Shown here: in pieces, positions 11,630 to 24,312 of the stretch
Numbering within the stretch: position 1 is the stretch's first letter
How the letters are laid out: every line of letters begins with the position of its first letter
Notes under the pieces: generated by a model
What the model was told of the DNA's origin: nothing
Seen by the model: the letters and a program-made list of their open reading frames with translations, nothing else
The model's database searches: none
DNA from: Linum tenue
Taxonomy: Eukaryota; Streptophyta; Magnoliopsida; Malpighiales; Linaceae
Direction: 5' to 3'
DNA length: 64,000 bases
Assembly: GCA_946122785.1 (NCBI GenBank)
Contig: CAMGYJ010000008.1
Coordinates: 4,551,742-4,615,741 of the forward strand
Translations under genes and position numbers: made by a program

Positions 11630-14600
11630 ATGAGTTCGAAGAAGGCGGAAAGCGCTTCATCAGGTGCAGCTCCAGCAATTCGGCGCGACCCGTATGAGGT
11701 TTTATCTGTTTCAAGGGATTCTACCGATCAAGAAATCAAAACCGCGTACAGGAAACTTGCTCTGAAGTAAGTTCTTATAATTGTCAATTCTTCAGAAAGA
11801 AAAAATCCATTTATTATGGTTACGGTGTGAATTGTTGGGCTTTTCTTGATTGCAATCTTTGTATGAATGGGTTTAGAGAACGTGCCAGTTGGAGTTCCAT
11901 TTTGTTCATGTTAGCTATACTAGCTAAATGAGCTTGTGGAATGACGGATGAAGATTTGCCAGGCGAGTTGTAAAGGCTTTTTCTTTAGAGTAGCTATTGT
12001 ATTGAGATGCTGTAAATGTTTTCAGAGTATAAAACCCAACTTAGTTTTGCAGTGTGCTCATTACAGACTCCCGCTTGATGTTACCTACACAGTTTGAATC
12101 TGCCATTGGTTAGTAGTTATAGCGTTTTCCTTCATGGGCACAAGGAGCCTGGCACTCATTTGCAATCATAGGGATAAGGCTGGATGCTGGGAGTTGCTTG
12201 TTTCGAGTTTGTCAATGTGGTTTAGTGTGTATATATTTCTGTAAACTGGGATTGGATACAAAGTAAGCAAGTTATAGCATGAAGTGAAGTAGTGAAGAGT
12301 TGAGTGATGGAGAGGGTGGTATAAGTGGAGGTTGTTTGCTGTTTTGGTAGGAAGCAAATGTGATGGTATGTTTAAGAGGGGGCAAGGGTTTAGCCCTCCA
12401 TGTGCGTCTGCTGCTGATAAACAGAGATATGAAATTAGTTCTCAGGTGAACAAACAATGAGAAGTTACTCTTCCAACCACATGGGGTCTGGAGAAATGTA
12501 TTCAATATAAAAATAATGAAAATTTCCACTTTCCCTCAAGGTGCTGGTTAATTAAGGAAATAGAACCTCTTGATAAGTGGCCATCTTTAATCTGGGTGAT
12601 TTTTTTTGGTTAGATTAATCAATATTCATTGATTGAGTGATGTAAATCATGGCCAGGTATCATCCGGACAAGAATGCCAACAATCCGGAAGCTTCAGAAC
12701 TTTTCAAGGAGGTTGCGTATTCCTACAGTATCTTATCTGACCCAGAGAAGAGAAGACAGTATGACAGTGCAGGATTTGAGGTGATCTTTCAGTATGCTAT
12801 TATCTTTACCTTTCCTACCGATAACTATTCTACATTTCTTATGCTTAAGCAAGCTTTGCCTAATCATAATGGAAGAGAGCTTAGGCCTATGTCACAATTT
12901 AGAAAGGCCATCTTTTATATAATCAAACATGTGGAGTACCAGAGAACTTGCATGCTGGGTTCTCATGTATATAAAGACCATTTGGGTATTGGCTTCATGG
13001 CCTAACTTCTAAAGCCTCATTTATTCCACTATCTTGCCAAATTCATATGGAACAGAAATATTCTAGCGGAACTGGTGTAGCTCACCATAATTTCACATTG
13101 GTGCAGCTCCACATTTCCTTGAATAGATCATATTGGCACAAACCACCATCCTTCTTCTGTAGATATGCATGCACAGGAAAGAGAGAAAGGGATGTGAGTT
13201 GGTGGGGGTTAGGGTATAGGAAAATGTACTGCCTTGCTATGAAGATCCATGGTTATTTTGATTGCGAAGAAATTCGTGGTGTAGGGTGTTAATAGCAAGG
13301 AGCATGCTGGCCAGTCTTTCGATACCTTACAATTGCATGAATAGGTTGTTTGTTCTGTATGTACCTTCCTTGGGTTTGAGTGATATCTGTTCTTATATTC
13401 TGGTATATACTTCATATTTGTGCAGTAGCAATATGTTCACGAAAATTTGGAAAAACCTAATATGCTAATATGTAAATTTTGAATTTTTTCCCCAACCAGG
13501 CTCTAGATGCAGAAAGTATGGACATGGAAATTGATTTGTCAAACCTTGGAACAGTCAATACAGTGTTTGCTGCATTATTCAGGTATTTTTATGGGTGGTA
13601 ATTCTGGTAAATCTTCAGCACTAGATGTTTTTGATACTTGGAGTTTGACATGAATCTTTCCGAAATTATTTCAATCGTTGTAGCAAGCTTGGCGTTCCTA
13701 TTAAAACAACAATTTCTGCTAATGTACTCGAAGAAGCTCTGAATGGGACTGTTACAATCAGACCCCTTCCAATGGGCACATCAGTCAGCGGAAAGGTGCG
13801 GTGCTCTCTTTGGAAATCTCTTCTTTTGCCTGATGGTGTTCTATTATGTACATTCTGAGCTGGGTATTAGTGGATGATTTTCAGGTAGAAAAACAATGTG
13901 CACACTTCTTCGGTGTAACCATAAGCGAGCAACAAGCTGAATCAGGGATTGTTGTGAGGGTTTCTTCAAGTGCACAGAGCAAATTTAAGGTTGTCTGAAC
14001 ACAAAGAAAACTAGTCTTTTCTTTTATGTCTGGTAAAGTTCCGAGTAATATTAATGATGCAGGCTCAGCCTTTCCCTTTTTCAATTTCAGTTGCTTTATT
14101 TTGAACAAGACGTGAATGGTGGCTATGGTTTAGCGCTACAGGTACCTTCATATCTCATTCATTCTTTTGTGGTTTCTCTTTCTCCCAGGTTGTCTTGAAA
14201 TGAATCCTCTGTTATAACTGAATATTTACTTCATACAAATTGATACTTTCACTCGGAAGAGTTTGTGATATGTCTTCTTATCTCATAATTCCCATCTTTG
14301 TTTGATGTTTTGAGAATCATGGTGTTCATTAAGTACCCCCAAGTTATTAAAACTAGTTTCTATAGATGACGGTGTTGTTTCTTCCTTATTTGCTTGCTTT
14401 AAATTCATTTCCTGCTTTTACAATGCATTTTAGGGACAAGATTGTCTGTATTTGGCTTTCTTGATGCATCTCAAAGCTTCCAGTGGTGCCTAACCCTGGG
14501 CTCGGTCCGGCCCTAGCTTTGAGGCCCTAACATTCAGGATATCCGACATCATTCATTTGGAACTTTTGAACATTTAATCTGGGTGTTTTGGTTCGGGACC

Positions 14601-16468
14601 AAGTTTGTAATGCTAATAGTCTGAGCATTACATATTTGAAGGCCATCTACCAAGTACTAATTGGTGCTACTCATAAATAAAACAAATCAGCGTAAGCAGT
14701 TAGGTCCACTATGTCCAATTAGTGTCCGCTGGTTATTAATTTGGTTTTCTCTTGGGGTTATGAGTTTATGTGGTCTTGTGCTAGTGAATGCAGGAGAACT
14801 TATACTGGAGAAATTTTATGGTTTGCTGCGTTGAGCTTTAAGTTAGAGTGTGTTCTTCCCTTTACTTGTAGATCTGTATTGTTCATCATGGAAATTCAGT
14901 TGTTGGGAATACAGGGAATGGGTAAGCTCATGGCTTCATGGAAAAATTCAGGTTTTCGTGCTTGTGAATCATCCATCATGTGATATCAGGGGTAGATGAC
15001 ACTTATTGTACCCAGCTTTCAGAATTATGAACCTTTATCCGCCAGCTAATGAGTTATTTTAGCTATTATAGTAACACGCTAATACCTTGATATGACCACA
15101 AATTTCTAGATTTTTGCTTTTATTGATGTGGGTGGTCGAATGCTCTCACCCTTCTGCCAATCTTATTTTACTGCATTTTCCTATCTACTTTTGTATTGTT
15201 TTCGTGTATTGATAACTGCTTTTAACTCCTCAAAGTTATCACCAGCTTTATAATTCATTTGTATTATATCTTTTTGCTTCTGCAGGAAGATAGTGAGAAA
15301 ACAGGCAAGGTGACATCTGCTGGCATGTATTTCTTGCATTTTCAAGTTTACAGAATGGATTCAACAGTGAATGCGGTATGCGCTTTAAAATGACTTTACC
15401 CTTTCCTTTGCTTGATTTTATTTTTTCGAAATATCAACATCTAAGATTATTATCTATCATGGTGCAGTTAGCAATTGCTAAGGATCCCGATGCCGCATTT
15501 TTTAAGAGGTTGGAAGGTCTACAACCTTGTGAGGTTTCGGAACTCAAAGCTGGCACTCATATATTTGCTGTTTACGGTCTGGACAACCTTACCTGGTCTC
15601 TTAAAGTTTTACTTAACCTTTCAAAGAATTATAAATTTGTCTGATTGCTCTTCTGCAAACCTTTTCAGGAGACAATTTTTTCAAGACGGCTACATATACA
15701 ATTGAAGCACTTTGTGCAAAATCATATGAAGATACAACAGAAAGGCTCAAGGAAATAGAGACCCAGATTTTAAGAAAAAGAAATGATCTACGTCAGTTTG
15801 AGACTGAATATAGGAAGGTATATCAGTTGATATTTCTTACACTTGGCCATATCAAGCATTTGATCTTTCGTTTGTCTCGTGTGTCTCATAGAAATCTCTC
15901 TGCAGGCCTTGGCACGGTTTCAGGAAGTAACCAACAAATACACTCAAGAAAAGCAAGCTGTATGTTTCAGTACTTCCCTCTTGAATGTCTCTATTCTGCA
16001 TTTCCCCCCTGTTTTCTATACATGTGTTCGTAAGTGTCCGAGTTAGTAGGATCTGTTCTTAATATGGAATAGAGCCATGTTTTACTAGGGATTGAGTTTG
16101 CTGAAACTGCTGATGTGACAGTCTGGACCCATTTAGAACTAGGGTCGATGGTCTACTGACAAGCTTATTTTGTGTCACTTAGTTCTTCATATGGTACATG
16201 CTTCAACATTCCTGCTTTCGCTGAGCTTTCATTGTTGTTGTAACTGCAGGTCGATGAGCTGCTAAAACAGAGAGATACCATTCACTCGTCATTTACAGTC
16301 AACAGATCGGTTAGTAATATTAGCAACGGAAGCTCGAGCAGAGTTGTTGGCGACGATATGAGATGTGAGAGCCCAGGGCATGGGGAAGAAGGTGGTTCCG
16401 ACGGTAAAGATAAAGCATCTAAAAAGAAATGGTTCAACTTGAACCTGAAATCTGATAAGAAGTTGTGA
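11630..16468 (+). CDS. ARG1: ARG1-family DnaJ protein (altered response to gravity)
   Basis: Eleven exons join in frame: 11630-11766, 12657-12780, 13500-13582, 13684-13795, 13885-13989, 14091-14141, 15286-15375, 15468-15576, 15669-15817, 15906-15959 and 16250-16468, totalling 1233 bases and 410 aa. The N-terminus has a J domain ([13 protein letters not shown]) with the Hsp70-stimulating HPD at residues 48-50 in [10 protein letters not shown]. The middle contains the family block [20 protein letters not shown] and the stretch [21 protein letters not shown] coiled coil follows ([19 protein letters not shown]), then a basic tail [15 protein letters not shown]. Known role: ARG1 and its relatives are peripheral endomembrane and cytoskeleton-associated J-proteins needed for early root and hypocotyl gravity signalling. 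Length and motifs match ARG1 itself. Intron 6 (14142-15285) is the longest after introns 1 and 2 and carries possible old repeat debris near 14490. Confidence 0.96.
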
Positions 16469-17801
16469 GAGGGAAAAAAGAGTCAGCCATATCAGGTTTG
16501 TTTTGGTGTTGAACTTAAAAGAGGCTTGAATGAATGGCCGCCATGTTTGGGGTCGTAAGCTTTGGCCCCTCTGGTTCCCACCAAGTAAAAGGCTCATGCC
16601 TCATGCCTCATTTGTTTAGTTCAAAACTTCCCCCCTTTCCCTTTTTTTTACCTTCCATTGTCTTCCTTTTTGAAAAGGTGGTGTATAATTGGATTTCATA
16701 ATTGTGTTTGCGAGGGTAAGTTTCACTGTTAGAAAGGCAATTTGTATGTATTATGATTCCAATTTGTTTATTTTTAATCTTCTATTTTGACATTTTGAAG
16801 TGGGCTTATAGCCTTCTGGTCTCTGTTGTAAACAAATTTGTAGATCAATTCCCTTTTAGTTGATTGCATAAACCCTCAGGTGCTTTTGTTTCTATTCCCC
16901 TTCAAAGGTTTGAGTTTGTGCTGCATAATTCAGGGTAGCATTCTGCTGTGATGCTTTTGCTCTTTGGTTGAAACAATGTATGTTTGGGAGTTATTGCCAA
17001 CTTGTGTTCTGTGTCTTCTAACTTGATACTTTACATGCCTTTAACTCAAGTGGCCAGGTCCTCGACTTCAAATGAGATTGGTGCGTCACACCGGTCGAAA
17101 TTTGCATATACTTTGCCCTATACCCTTCATACTTAGTTTTCATGTAGGGTTAGAGACAACTTAGTGTCTGTTGATGTAATAATACAAATCGTGTACGAAA
17201 TAGAGCTAGTTTGAAGACGATTACATGCAATTTGACATCTATCTACTACCATATTCTACATTGTTGGATAATGATCATGTTTGACTGACAAATGATCTGA
17301 AAGTATTTGTCAAGCTTATGTCTATAATGAAGGATAGTTGTTATGACAAAATTTGAATGGTTGTAATCTACGTATATTATCGATGTGGCTAACTTGGTAG
17401 AACTACAAATGATAATGGTATTGAAAACTTTACCATTGTTAATGTTGGATGATATAATCATGCTTGAATATTTGCCAATTGAGATAGGATGTAACACTCC
17501 AAGAATATGTCTACATCGATTGGATATTTACAACCATTGTAACTTCCCAATAATGATAGAGACCAGCCTATAAGGCTATAACCACTTATAGATTAACCCA
17601 TCGCCATCGTTTGAACAGAAGCACAAGTGAATGAAGCCTTTTTCTTTCTCTTGGTACTACAATGATTCAACTGATGGACAAAGAATGTAGACATCAGACA
17701 CATTAATTGGAAGTCCATAGTTTAGTTAGGCACCATGTTATGTTAATAGCATGACTGATGTTAAACCATTACGTGTTGGTTTAGAGGAGGAAATCCTGAG
17801 A
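16469..17801. other. ARG1 3' UTR and intergenic DNA
   Basis: The first 300-400 bases look like the ARG1 3' UTR, T-rich with AATT-type poly(A) contexts. The remainder has no recognised gene; short frames at 17246-17573 lie on both strands in AT-rich DNA and have no domain content. Confidence 0.45.
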
Positions 17802-17934
17802 GAGACATGAGGGAGAAGATAGTATAACAACATCCATTATGTTGTTACCCTAACAACAAGGGTATAAGAGTAAACTTACAAGATAATTAAAAAAACTAGA
17901 ATTAAAAAAATAATAAAAAGCGTATTTTTCTTTC

Positions 17935-18635
17935 TCCTTCAATCCCCAATTCTTCAGATCCCTATCGTATTCTGCGGCGATCGTTTTCTTCCCTCCGGTG
18001 CCGGCACAGGCGACGCTTCTTCCGAGGAGTTACAATAGCAGATCTCTTCCCCTACCGGACCTCGATCTCCTCCGCCGCTATCAGCTTCTCTTCCGTCGCC
18101 ATCATCTTCTCCTCCCCTTCCTCTTCACAACCCCATCAAACTCCTCCGTCACGCTGCTTGACCCGCCGCCGCAGAATCTCTGCCACTACTAACAGGATGC
18201 CGCCATCGGAATCTCTCCTCCGAAGCCGACGGCTTCTCCTTCTGTGCCTCTCCTCCGCCGATTTTTTTTTTATGGAAGAAACTGCAAATAGGAGAAGGCA
18301 CGGAAGATGAAAGGCGGCCACAGCTGATGATGAGCTGTTGGAATGGGACGATCGAGATCTTGCAGATTTTATCTATCTAGATATGGTGAGCGATCGAGGT
18401 CTTCTTAGGGAATGGATGATGTTGGAATTGTATGTTGATGAAATTAGCATGCAGGTGTGCTGGGTATTTATAGGTGCTGTTGATTCTGTTGTTGGGATTC
18501 GAGGAAGGTTGTCGGGGAGACGAGGTCGTCGGCCGGGATGGAAAGTTTGGCAAGAGCCGGCGGCCGGGGCTCAATTCATTAAGAACGTATTTGGATTTGT
18601 CAAACATTTCATCAATTTGCCAAGGAACTATTAAT
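17935..18635 (+). pseudogene. Gene-like fragment inside the Mutator-like element, source unknown
   Basis: This segment is richer in GC and CT than its surroundings, like a 5' UTR plus first exons. A frame reads DDELLEWDDRDLADFIYLDM and then meets a good donor (ATG/GTGAGC). Further on, an open stretch (GAVDSVVGIRGRLSGRRGRR) follows an acceptor-like CAG or TAG. I do not recognise the donor gene. Its place between the left TIR and the arrays matches that of the SEC5 exon in the sister element, so capture from a host gene is likely. Confidence 0.5.
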
Positions 18636-18849
18636 TAATTAACAACTCTTCCACCGCAAGTAAATTTCAATATTTGACCAATGTTGGTGAACCAGTTACT
18701 ACACTTCATTAGTTTGTTTTATAGTCTCTGTGTAGCTATTAAGCTGCAATTTTGAGTTTTTGAGCATCAATCTTCTTTCTCCACTTATTTGATTGAAATC
18801 TTTGAAAGTGTAGGCATATTTTTACAAGTTCCGGTAGTTTCAAGTTCAC

Positions 18850-19455
18850 TTGAAAGCATATCAAAAGTCTTGGAATGCACACCATAAATCTTATAAAACA
18901 TACCACAAATATCACAAAAGCATACCACAATTATTTCGAAAACATACCAGAAACCCTCTAATGCATGCCATAAATTCTCTAAAACAAACTAGAAACACCA
19001 CAAACCAAACCACAAATATTTTGAAAGCACACCAGAAACCTCATAATGCAAACCACAAACACGTTAAAGCAAACCAAAAAAACAAACCAGAAACGTCCTA
19101 ATGCAGACCAAAAATCTACTAAAACAAACCAGAAATCCCGCAAAGCAAACCACCGAATTTTAAAAAACACACCAGAAACCTCATAATGCAAACCACAAAC
19201 ACGATAAAGCAAACCACAAAAACAAACCAGAAACGTCCTTATGCAGACCAAAAATCTATTAAAACAAACCAGAAACCCGTCAAAGCAAACCACAAAATTT
19301 TTGAAAGCAAACCAGAAACTTCTCAATGCAAATCACAAACACGATAAAGCAAACCAGAAACTTCTTAATGCAAACCACAAACACGATAAAGCAAACCACA
19401 AAAGGCATACATAAATACGAGAAACCAAACCATAAATCTCACAATGCAGACCATA
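18850..19455. repeat. Degenerate 21-bp tandem array, copy 1
   Basis: About 29 units of a 21-base repeat, roughly CAAACCAcAAACctCcTAATG, with variants cataccacaaatctcctaaa and caaaccagaaacttctcaat. Because 21 is a multiple of three, long frames stay open on both strands (18850-19101 plus, 18979-19326 minus) with seven-residue periodicity. These frames are a by-product of the repeat, not genes. Confidence 0.85.
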
Positions 19456-19524
19456 ACATCCGTCGGTCGTTGACCGTTGACCGGTCAACGAACTTCGTTG
19501 ACCGAACTCCGATGACCGTCAGTG

Positions 19525-19725
19525 AGCAGATTCCGACGCCGATAGGCATATTCCGGCCCCGATGACTAGATTCCGACGCCGGTAAGCATATTCCGACGCC
19601 GGTGAGCATATTCCGGCGCCGGTTAGCATATTCCGGCGACGGTGAGCATATTCCGACGACAAAATAGCATATTCCGGTGACCGACGACCAGATTCCGGCA
19701 ACCGATGGTCGAATTCCAGCGACCA
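19525..19725. repeat. 20-bp tandem array (attccg repeat), copy 1
   Basis: Eight to nine units of about 20 bases, typified by attccgacgccggtgagcat, follow the 21-bp array. Between the two arrays (19458-19520) lie several TTGACC and GGTCAA boxes. The same order occurs in the sister element. Confidence 0.85.
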
Positions 19726-19954
19726 AAATTTTGGGCCGAAAATAAAAAAATATTTTTTTATTTTTTCATTTTTATTTTTTATTATTATTTAAATTTTTTT
19801 CATAATGACAATTATACCCCTGCTTTGATTTTACACTAGGTCAACTCATCTAATAAAAAGTCATCACAATCCTAGCTTCCTATTGGTTGGAGACTAGTGT
19901 TGTTACAATAACAACACAAGGGGTGTTGTTATAGTATCTAGTCCCGAGACATGA

Positions 19955-21125
19955 TGTGTAAAAAAAAAAAAAAAAGTCACTTCACATGACTAAAAGCCAA
20001 CTAGCTCCTCCACCGAACAACCCTGACTTTTAACTACTTTTAAATTCTTGGCAATCACAATTAATTAACTTGAATCAAGTAGTAGGTAGTGTCTTACTTG
20101 GTCATATATACCCACAATGTTTGGATTGATGACATTTAAATTTATATTATGTCCAATTCTAGATTTTCTACTATTTGGTGACACAAATGATAATATATGG
20201 AGTCGGTACAACTTGCTTACATGATAGATTCATATTCTTAGTCTCATATTTCACGACGGGAGAAATAGCTACAAGTTTCATATTCTTAGTCTCATGTAGG
20301 ATCCTAATTCCCTACTCTAATGAGTATTTTGGATATTTATAGATATGGGGGCCTTACACGGGCTAGCACGGCACGATACGGTGAGAGCACAGATACAAAA
20401 TATATATGGCCAACCCGTTACGAGCAACAATAATTTATGGGTCGTGTCGGTCCTAAACTTCATGGGCGCAAGCACGACACGATTAATAAGTGGGCCGTGT
20501 TGGACCTAATGTTTTTGAGACCCTATCGAATGTAAGCACGACATGATACAAAAAGTATATTTTTTATAAAAAAATAAATATAATGAAATTTACAAGTTCA
20601 AATATTACAAAATACAACTACAAAAAATTCATTTATATTGTTATTAGAAGTGGTCATAAAGATATTAAATGCAATTACTACCATAAATAAAAATGGCCGA
20701 AGAATAAAAAACACATGAAGGTCAAATCACACCCGTTATACTTCCATTGCTAATTGAAACAAATATTCTATCTCTTCCTCGAAGAGGTGAATCAGAAATA
20801 GGATCTCCATGTCCAAAATCCATTCTCAATTAATACTTTCATTATCTGTCAATTTTTCTCTTCCTTTCCCATTCTCTCTTTTATTTTCTTCCTTTTCATT
20901 AAGCATGAATATGAGCAAGGCACGAGCACAAATAGACACGACACGTTCAAACCATGTACGAGCCCGGGTCTAATAAATTTGAAAAATGGGTTGTCATGAC
21001 ATGAAAACTGACAGGTCATACCAAACACGACATGAGATAAACGAGCTCGAAACTTATTCATACCGTGCCGGCACAAACATGACTTTAGCACCCGGGTTCA
21101 ATCCAACATAGTTTCAAAAACATGC
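19955..21125. mobile_element. Possible non-autonomous hAT-like element with gcacgacacg words (about 20331-21125)
   Basis: From about 20355 to 21090 the sequence is dotted with direct and inverted copies of a short word (gcacgacacg, cgtgtcgg, gtgccggcac) in otherwise AT-rich DNA, the pattern of other hAT-like elements here. The 10-mer atgagtattt occurs on both sides (near 20320 and at 21126-21135) and could be a TSD, but I could not define matching terminal repeats. Bases 19955-20320 contain nothing recognised. Confidence 0.35.
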
Positions 21126-21135
21126 ATGAGTATTT

Positions 21136-21489
21136 CCATTAAGAGGAATTCACCGTCGGTTGGTTTATTATGCTCTTGATGCATTTACATTGTTCTATCA
21201 CTTCGAAAATTTTTCTTTAACACCAACCGACAGGTTTTAAGTTCTAACCACTTGCTCGTACAAATTTCTCGGATAATCTTGAGTGATAGTAGATTCATAA
21301 ATAAGAAGAAGAAAACAAATCTAATTTGAAAAGAGAACCCCGAAAGTCACATTTAGTGCCAGCTTTTACTTGGGTTACTTTTTGGATCCTTCCAAAAAGT
21401 AAGTGCCTGCGCCTAAAGAGATCAAAAGATTATTTAAAAGATAAATGAAATTAAGAAGTTTAGCCAAAGATGATAGGATCATGTCACAA
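21136..21489. other. Intergenic, nothing recognised
   Basis: AT-rich single-copy-looking DNA without a usable frame or a repeat end. Confidence 0.45.
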
Positions 21490-21497
21490 GATGTTAT

Positions 21498-22157
21498 CAG
21501 GGCCGTCCCATGATATTAGGAGGCCCTGTTCGAAAATTTAAAATGTGGCCCTAAAAATTTTTTCCCGCAAATTTATTAAAAAATAAAAATTATTAAAAAA
21601 TTTGCATAAGCTCGGAAAATGATTACAAGAGGAATAATTGATCACGTTTCTAGTTTGACCAAGAAACCAATACCAAATTCCCAGTCCTAGTAGGGAGGGA
21701 AGTAAAGCTGGAGGGAAGAGAAAATAGATATAGCGCAAAAATTGAACGGAGAAATGAAAATAGTCTAAATTGATCGCGAGAGGTGTGTACGGGGTTGTCT
21801 AATAGATCGTGGAGGCCATGTTCCAAAATTGAGACGTGATCCAAATTGAGTTTTAACTATAATAAAACTAAAATGATTATATTACCATTATTCAACATGT
21901 AATATCTTTCTATATTGTTTAAACTAAAATTATCTATTATCTCTATGATTTTCGTAGTCTTAATGAGATCATTTTTATTTGTTATTATAGCTAAAATTAT
22001 CTATTAAACTCGTCATCATACTCATAATCAATCAATCATACACTAAAAATACAACCTACAATATACGATCGGTAACTAACTTATCTAAGTGGAGGCCCCA
22101 AATATTCGGAGGCCCTGTGCCGGAGGGCGGGCCAGCACACCCTCTAGGCCGGCCCTG
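21498..22157. mobile_element. hAT-type MITE with CAGGGCCG ends, 660 bp
   Basis: The left end is cagggccgtccc and the right end, reverse-complemented, is cagggccggcct. A perfect 8-bp TSD, gatgttat, lies at 21490-21497 and 22158-22165. Near both ends the phrase ggaggccctgt is repeated in opposite orientation. The interior is AT-rich and non-coding. CAGGG termini with 8-bp TSDs are standard for plant hAT elements. Confidence 0.92.
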
Positions 22158-22165
22158 GATGTTAT

Positions 22166-22739
22166 AACTCCCCCACTTCTTAAAATAATGTTTCATATGT
22201 TGTCATTGGTTGCATTTTCTCCTTGATGACCCACAAGCTTTTGGGTGGGGCATTGTTTGGGATTTGGGTGATCTTGAGACAATAATATCGGCATCCCTTC
22301 AATCAACAACAAAGCTAAACACACATGATTAAGGTGGTGGACGTATAACTATGTAGCTAGCTAAGCCTAAGACTTAGGAGGCATCTAAACCCAACCCCCT
22401 AGTCCCTTCTCATTATTGTTAATTGAAGTCTTAATCCTGATGTCAAGACGTATAGAAGTGACTTTTGGAAAAGGTTGTGGGATCACACCTTGGCCATGTG
22501 AGGTTTTACTTGCAAGGAGTAATTAAGAAGAAAGTGGATATTGGAATGGGATGGTGACTTGCATTGCTAGGGAATATGATGTGGCTTTCCAACGTACGAT
22601 AGTTGTGGCAATCGAGCTAGAGAAGTGTTCGAAAGTGTTTTTTCTTTTGAGACTCTCTAAAACATGAAGTTTTGTTGGTTGTCACTTGATAAGAAGTGTT
22701 GTATGTGTCCCACTAAACAAGTATTAAGAGGCAACTAAG
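22166..22739. other. Intergenic, nothing recognised
   Basis: No frame, RNA gene or repeat boundary that I can support. Confidence 0.4.
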
Positions 22740-23150
22740 AAGGAATACAATTATGGAATGTACTACCTCAATAAACAATGGTCTGTCCCAATGAGGAGAA
22801 GAAAGATGAATGGCTCCACCTATAGTCACAAGCTGTGTTATGGGACAATCCAAGTACCACATCGGTAATACAAAGAAAGAAATTATTGTATACCAGTGTC
22901 CACTTAGCCTAATTAGTACAAGGTCTTTTTTGGGGAGGACACCCAAAAGTAAATTCGTGCGGGCTTGGCGCAAAGCAGACAATATCGTACTAATAGAGCA
23001 GCCCTATTTCAACAAGTGGTATAAGATCCTGGTTCGATTCAGAGCGGGGGAAAATTCTTGTACCGAGAAGCCTATCAATACAAGGTGTCTGGATGATCAA
23101 AAGATAATTATTAAGGTCACCAACTCCAACGAAGCCACTTCTTAAATTCT
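22740..23150 (+). mobile_element. Probable decayed retroelement fragment
   Basis: The segment has the layout of a common plant retroelement leader: a 'gggacaatccaagtaccaca' block, a block ending in cccaaaagtaaattcgtgcg, then ggttcgattcagagcggggg and a stretch ending in tgtctggatgatcaaaagat. I recognise the style from plant LTR-type remnants but see no LTR pair, TSD or coding region. The overlapping frames on both strands have no domains. Confidence 0.4.
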
Positions 23151-23616
23151 TCATGGGACACAAAAGAGTCTTGAAGTGGGCCCAATCCTCCATTGAGCAC
23201 ACCATGTGGACCATTAGCTAATATTCTCCATTGCCCAAGTTGTGGAGGAGAGGTGGAAAAAAGGAAACCCTACCAAAAGAAACACAACAAAACAGAACAT
23301 AGTGGCGATCAAAGCCAATTGGATGCCTGCAGCTTCAGCCTTCACATGTGTTTCCCATCTCCCTTCATCAGTGGAGATGAACTCTATATAGCTCTCTCTG
23401 ATCTGATTTGTGCCTAAACTGTCCTGTCTCGTGTCTGCCCACCATGACTCCATGCATCTTTCAATCAACCAGCTGTCTTATGTTCCTCCATAAGGTGCCC
23501 TATATATAATCATATTTTAGTGGCTATTTTAGTGGCTATTGGTTTAGATACTGTGATGAATGCTTTAAATGTCAACTAGCTAATATAGTATTTGCCTATT
23601 TGGAGGTTGTCAAATA
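23151..23616. other. Intergenic, nothing recognised
   Basis: Overlapping frames on both strands (23193-23417 and 23214-23468) show no domain and no codon pattern. No transposon end was found here. Confidence 0.4.
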
Positions 23617-23624
23617 TATTGTCT

Positions 23625-24304
23625 CAGTGGCGGACCCAGAAAATTTTCATAGGGGTGTCCTCTTTTAAAAAATAAATTAAATAATTCATAAAAATAATTC
23701 ATAAAAATAAAATTGTAAATATGAAAAATACCTTACTCGTATAGGTTAAAAAAGTTCATGATATGTTTTTATATTCGGAAATAATTGTAGAATACACTTG
23801 GTGTCTATAGTGTTAAAAAAATTGTCTCTATATACACTACTAGACAATCATTCACGAACTTATCGCATATTCGATTTGTAAACTTGTTCTTGATGTAACC
23901 CAAAGTTGAAAGACTCTTTCAACACTTGTCATACAATCATAAAATCAATACAAATTAAGGGTAGTTTGAAATTAGTTTAATTGTTAGATTTTTAAAATAA
24001 TTAGAGATAGGGAATGCCATTTTACTCACATTGTTCAAAATCGAACAACAAATGAGTTTAGCTAAACAGAAATTAAGTTTATTAATAATAATAGTGTTCT
24101 AGATTTGAATTATCCAACCTACCACTTATATTCCTATACACAAATGACAGAAGGATAATCATTTTTTCAAATTTAAGGGGTGTCCCTCACTATCAATTAT
24201 ATGTTTTTTGTCCATACATAAATTACTACCGGGGATTGGATAATCGTTTTCCCAAAATTTAGGGGTGTCCGGGGACACCCCTAAACCTCCCTGGGTCCGC
24301 CCTG
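23625..24304. mobile_element. hAT-type MITE, 680 bp
   Basis: The left end is cagtggcggacccag and the right end, reverse-complemented, is cagggcggacccag, a one-base-gap match. A perfect 8-bp TSD, tattgtct, lies at 23617-23624 and 24305-24312. The phrase aggggtgtcc occurs near both ends in opposite orientation. The interior is AT-rich and has no coding capacity. Confidence 0.92.
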
Positions 24305-24312
24305 TATTGTCT

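Larger units (their letters stand above)
17811..19945. mobile_element. Mutator-like element carrying tandem arrays and unidentified gene-like DNA, 2135 bp
   Basis: A perfect 9-bp duplication, gagacatga, flanks it (17802-17810 and 19946-19954), as expected for Mutator-like transposition. The ends read gggagaagatagtataacaa and, reverse-complemented, gggactagatactataacaa. The same ends and the same right-hand half occur in the element at 50509-52839, so the two are sisters. The order inside is left TIR, a GC-richer gene-like segment (about 17935-18635), a 21-bp array, a TTGACC-rich junction, a 20-bp array, an AT-rich spacer, and a conserved right part beginning tttacactaggtcaactcat. No transposase is present. 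Confidence 0.92.

Noticed and set aside
14480..14560. A CAGGGCCGGCC-type MITE in ARG1 intron 6
   Set aside because: Only a short stretch resembling such an end (ggctcggtccggccctag) is visible; no second end or TSD could be found.
18850..19455. Open frames on both strands with Trp/Phe/Cys-rich or Asn/Lys/Thr-rich periodic peptides
   Set aside because: They arise from the 21-bp tandem repeat, whose period is a multiple of three; the same happens at 51579-52341. No start context or domain.
18850..19725. CRISPR-like array
   Set aside because: Repeats are contiguous and degenerate without unique spacers, and this is plant nuclear DNA.
23030..23050. Second polymerase III B-box-like site (ggttcgattc)
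   Set aside because: No A box at the right distance and no TSD or A tail; it fits a retroelement leader fragment better.
22713..23214. Overlapping frames on both strands as a gene
   Set aside because: No domain, no splice logic, and the sequence has the style of a decayed retroelement.
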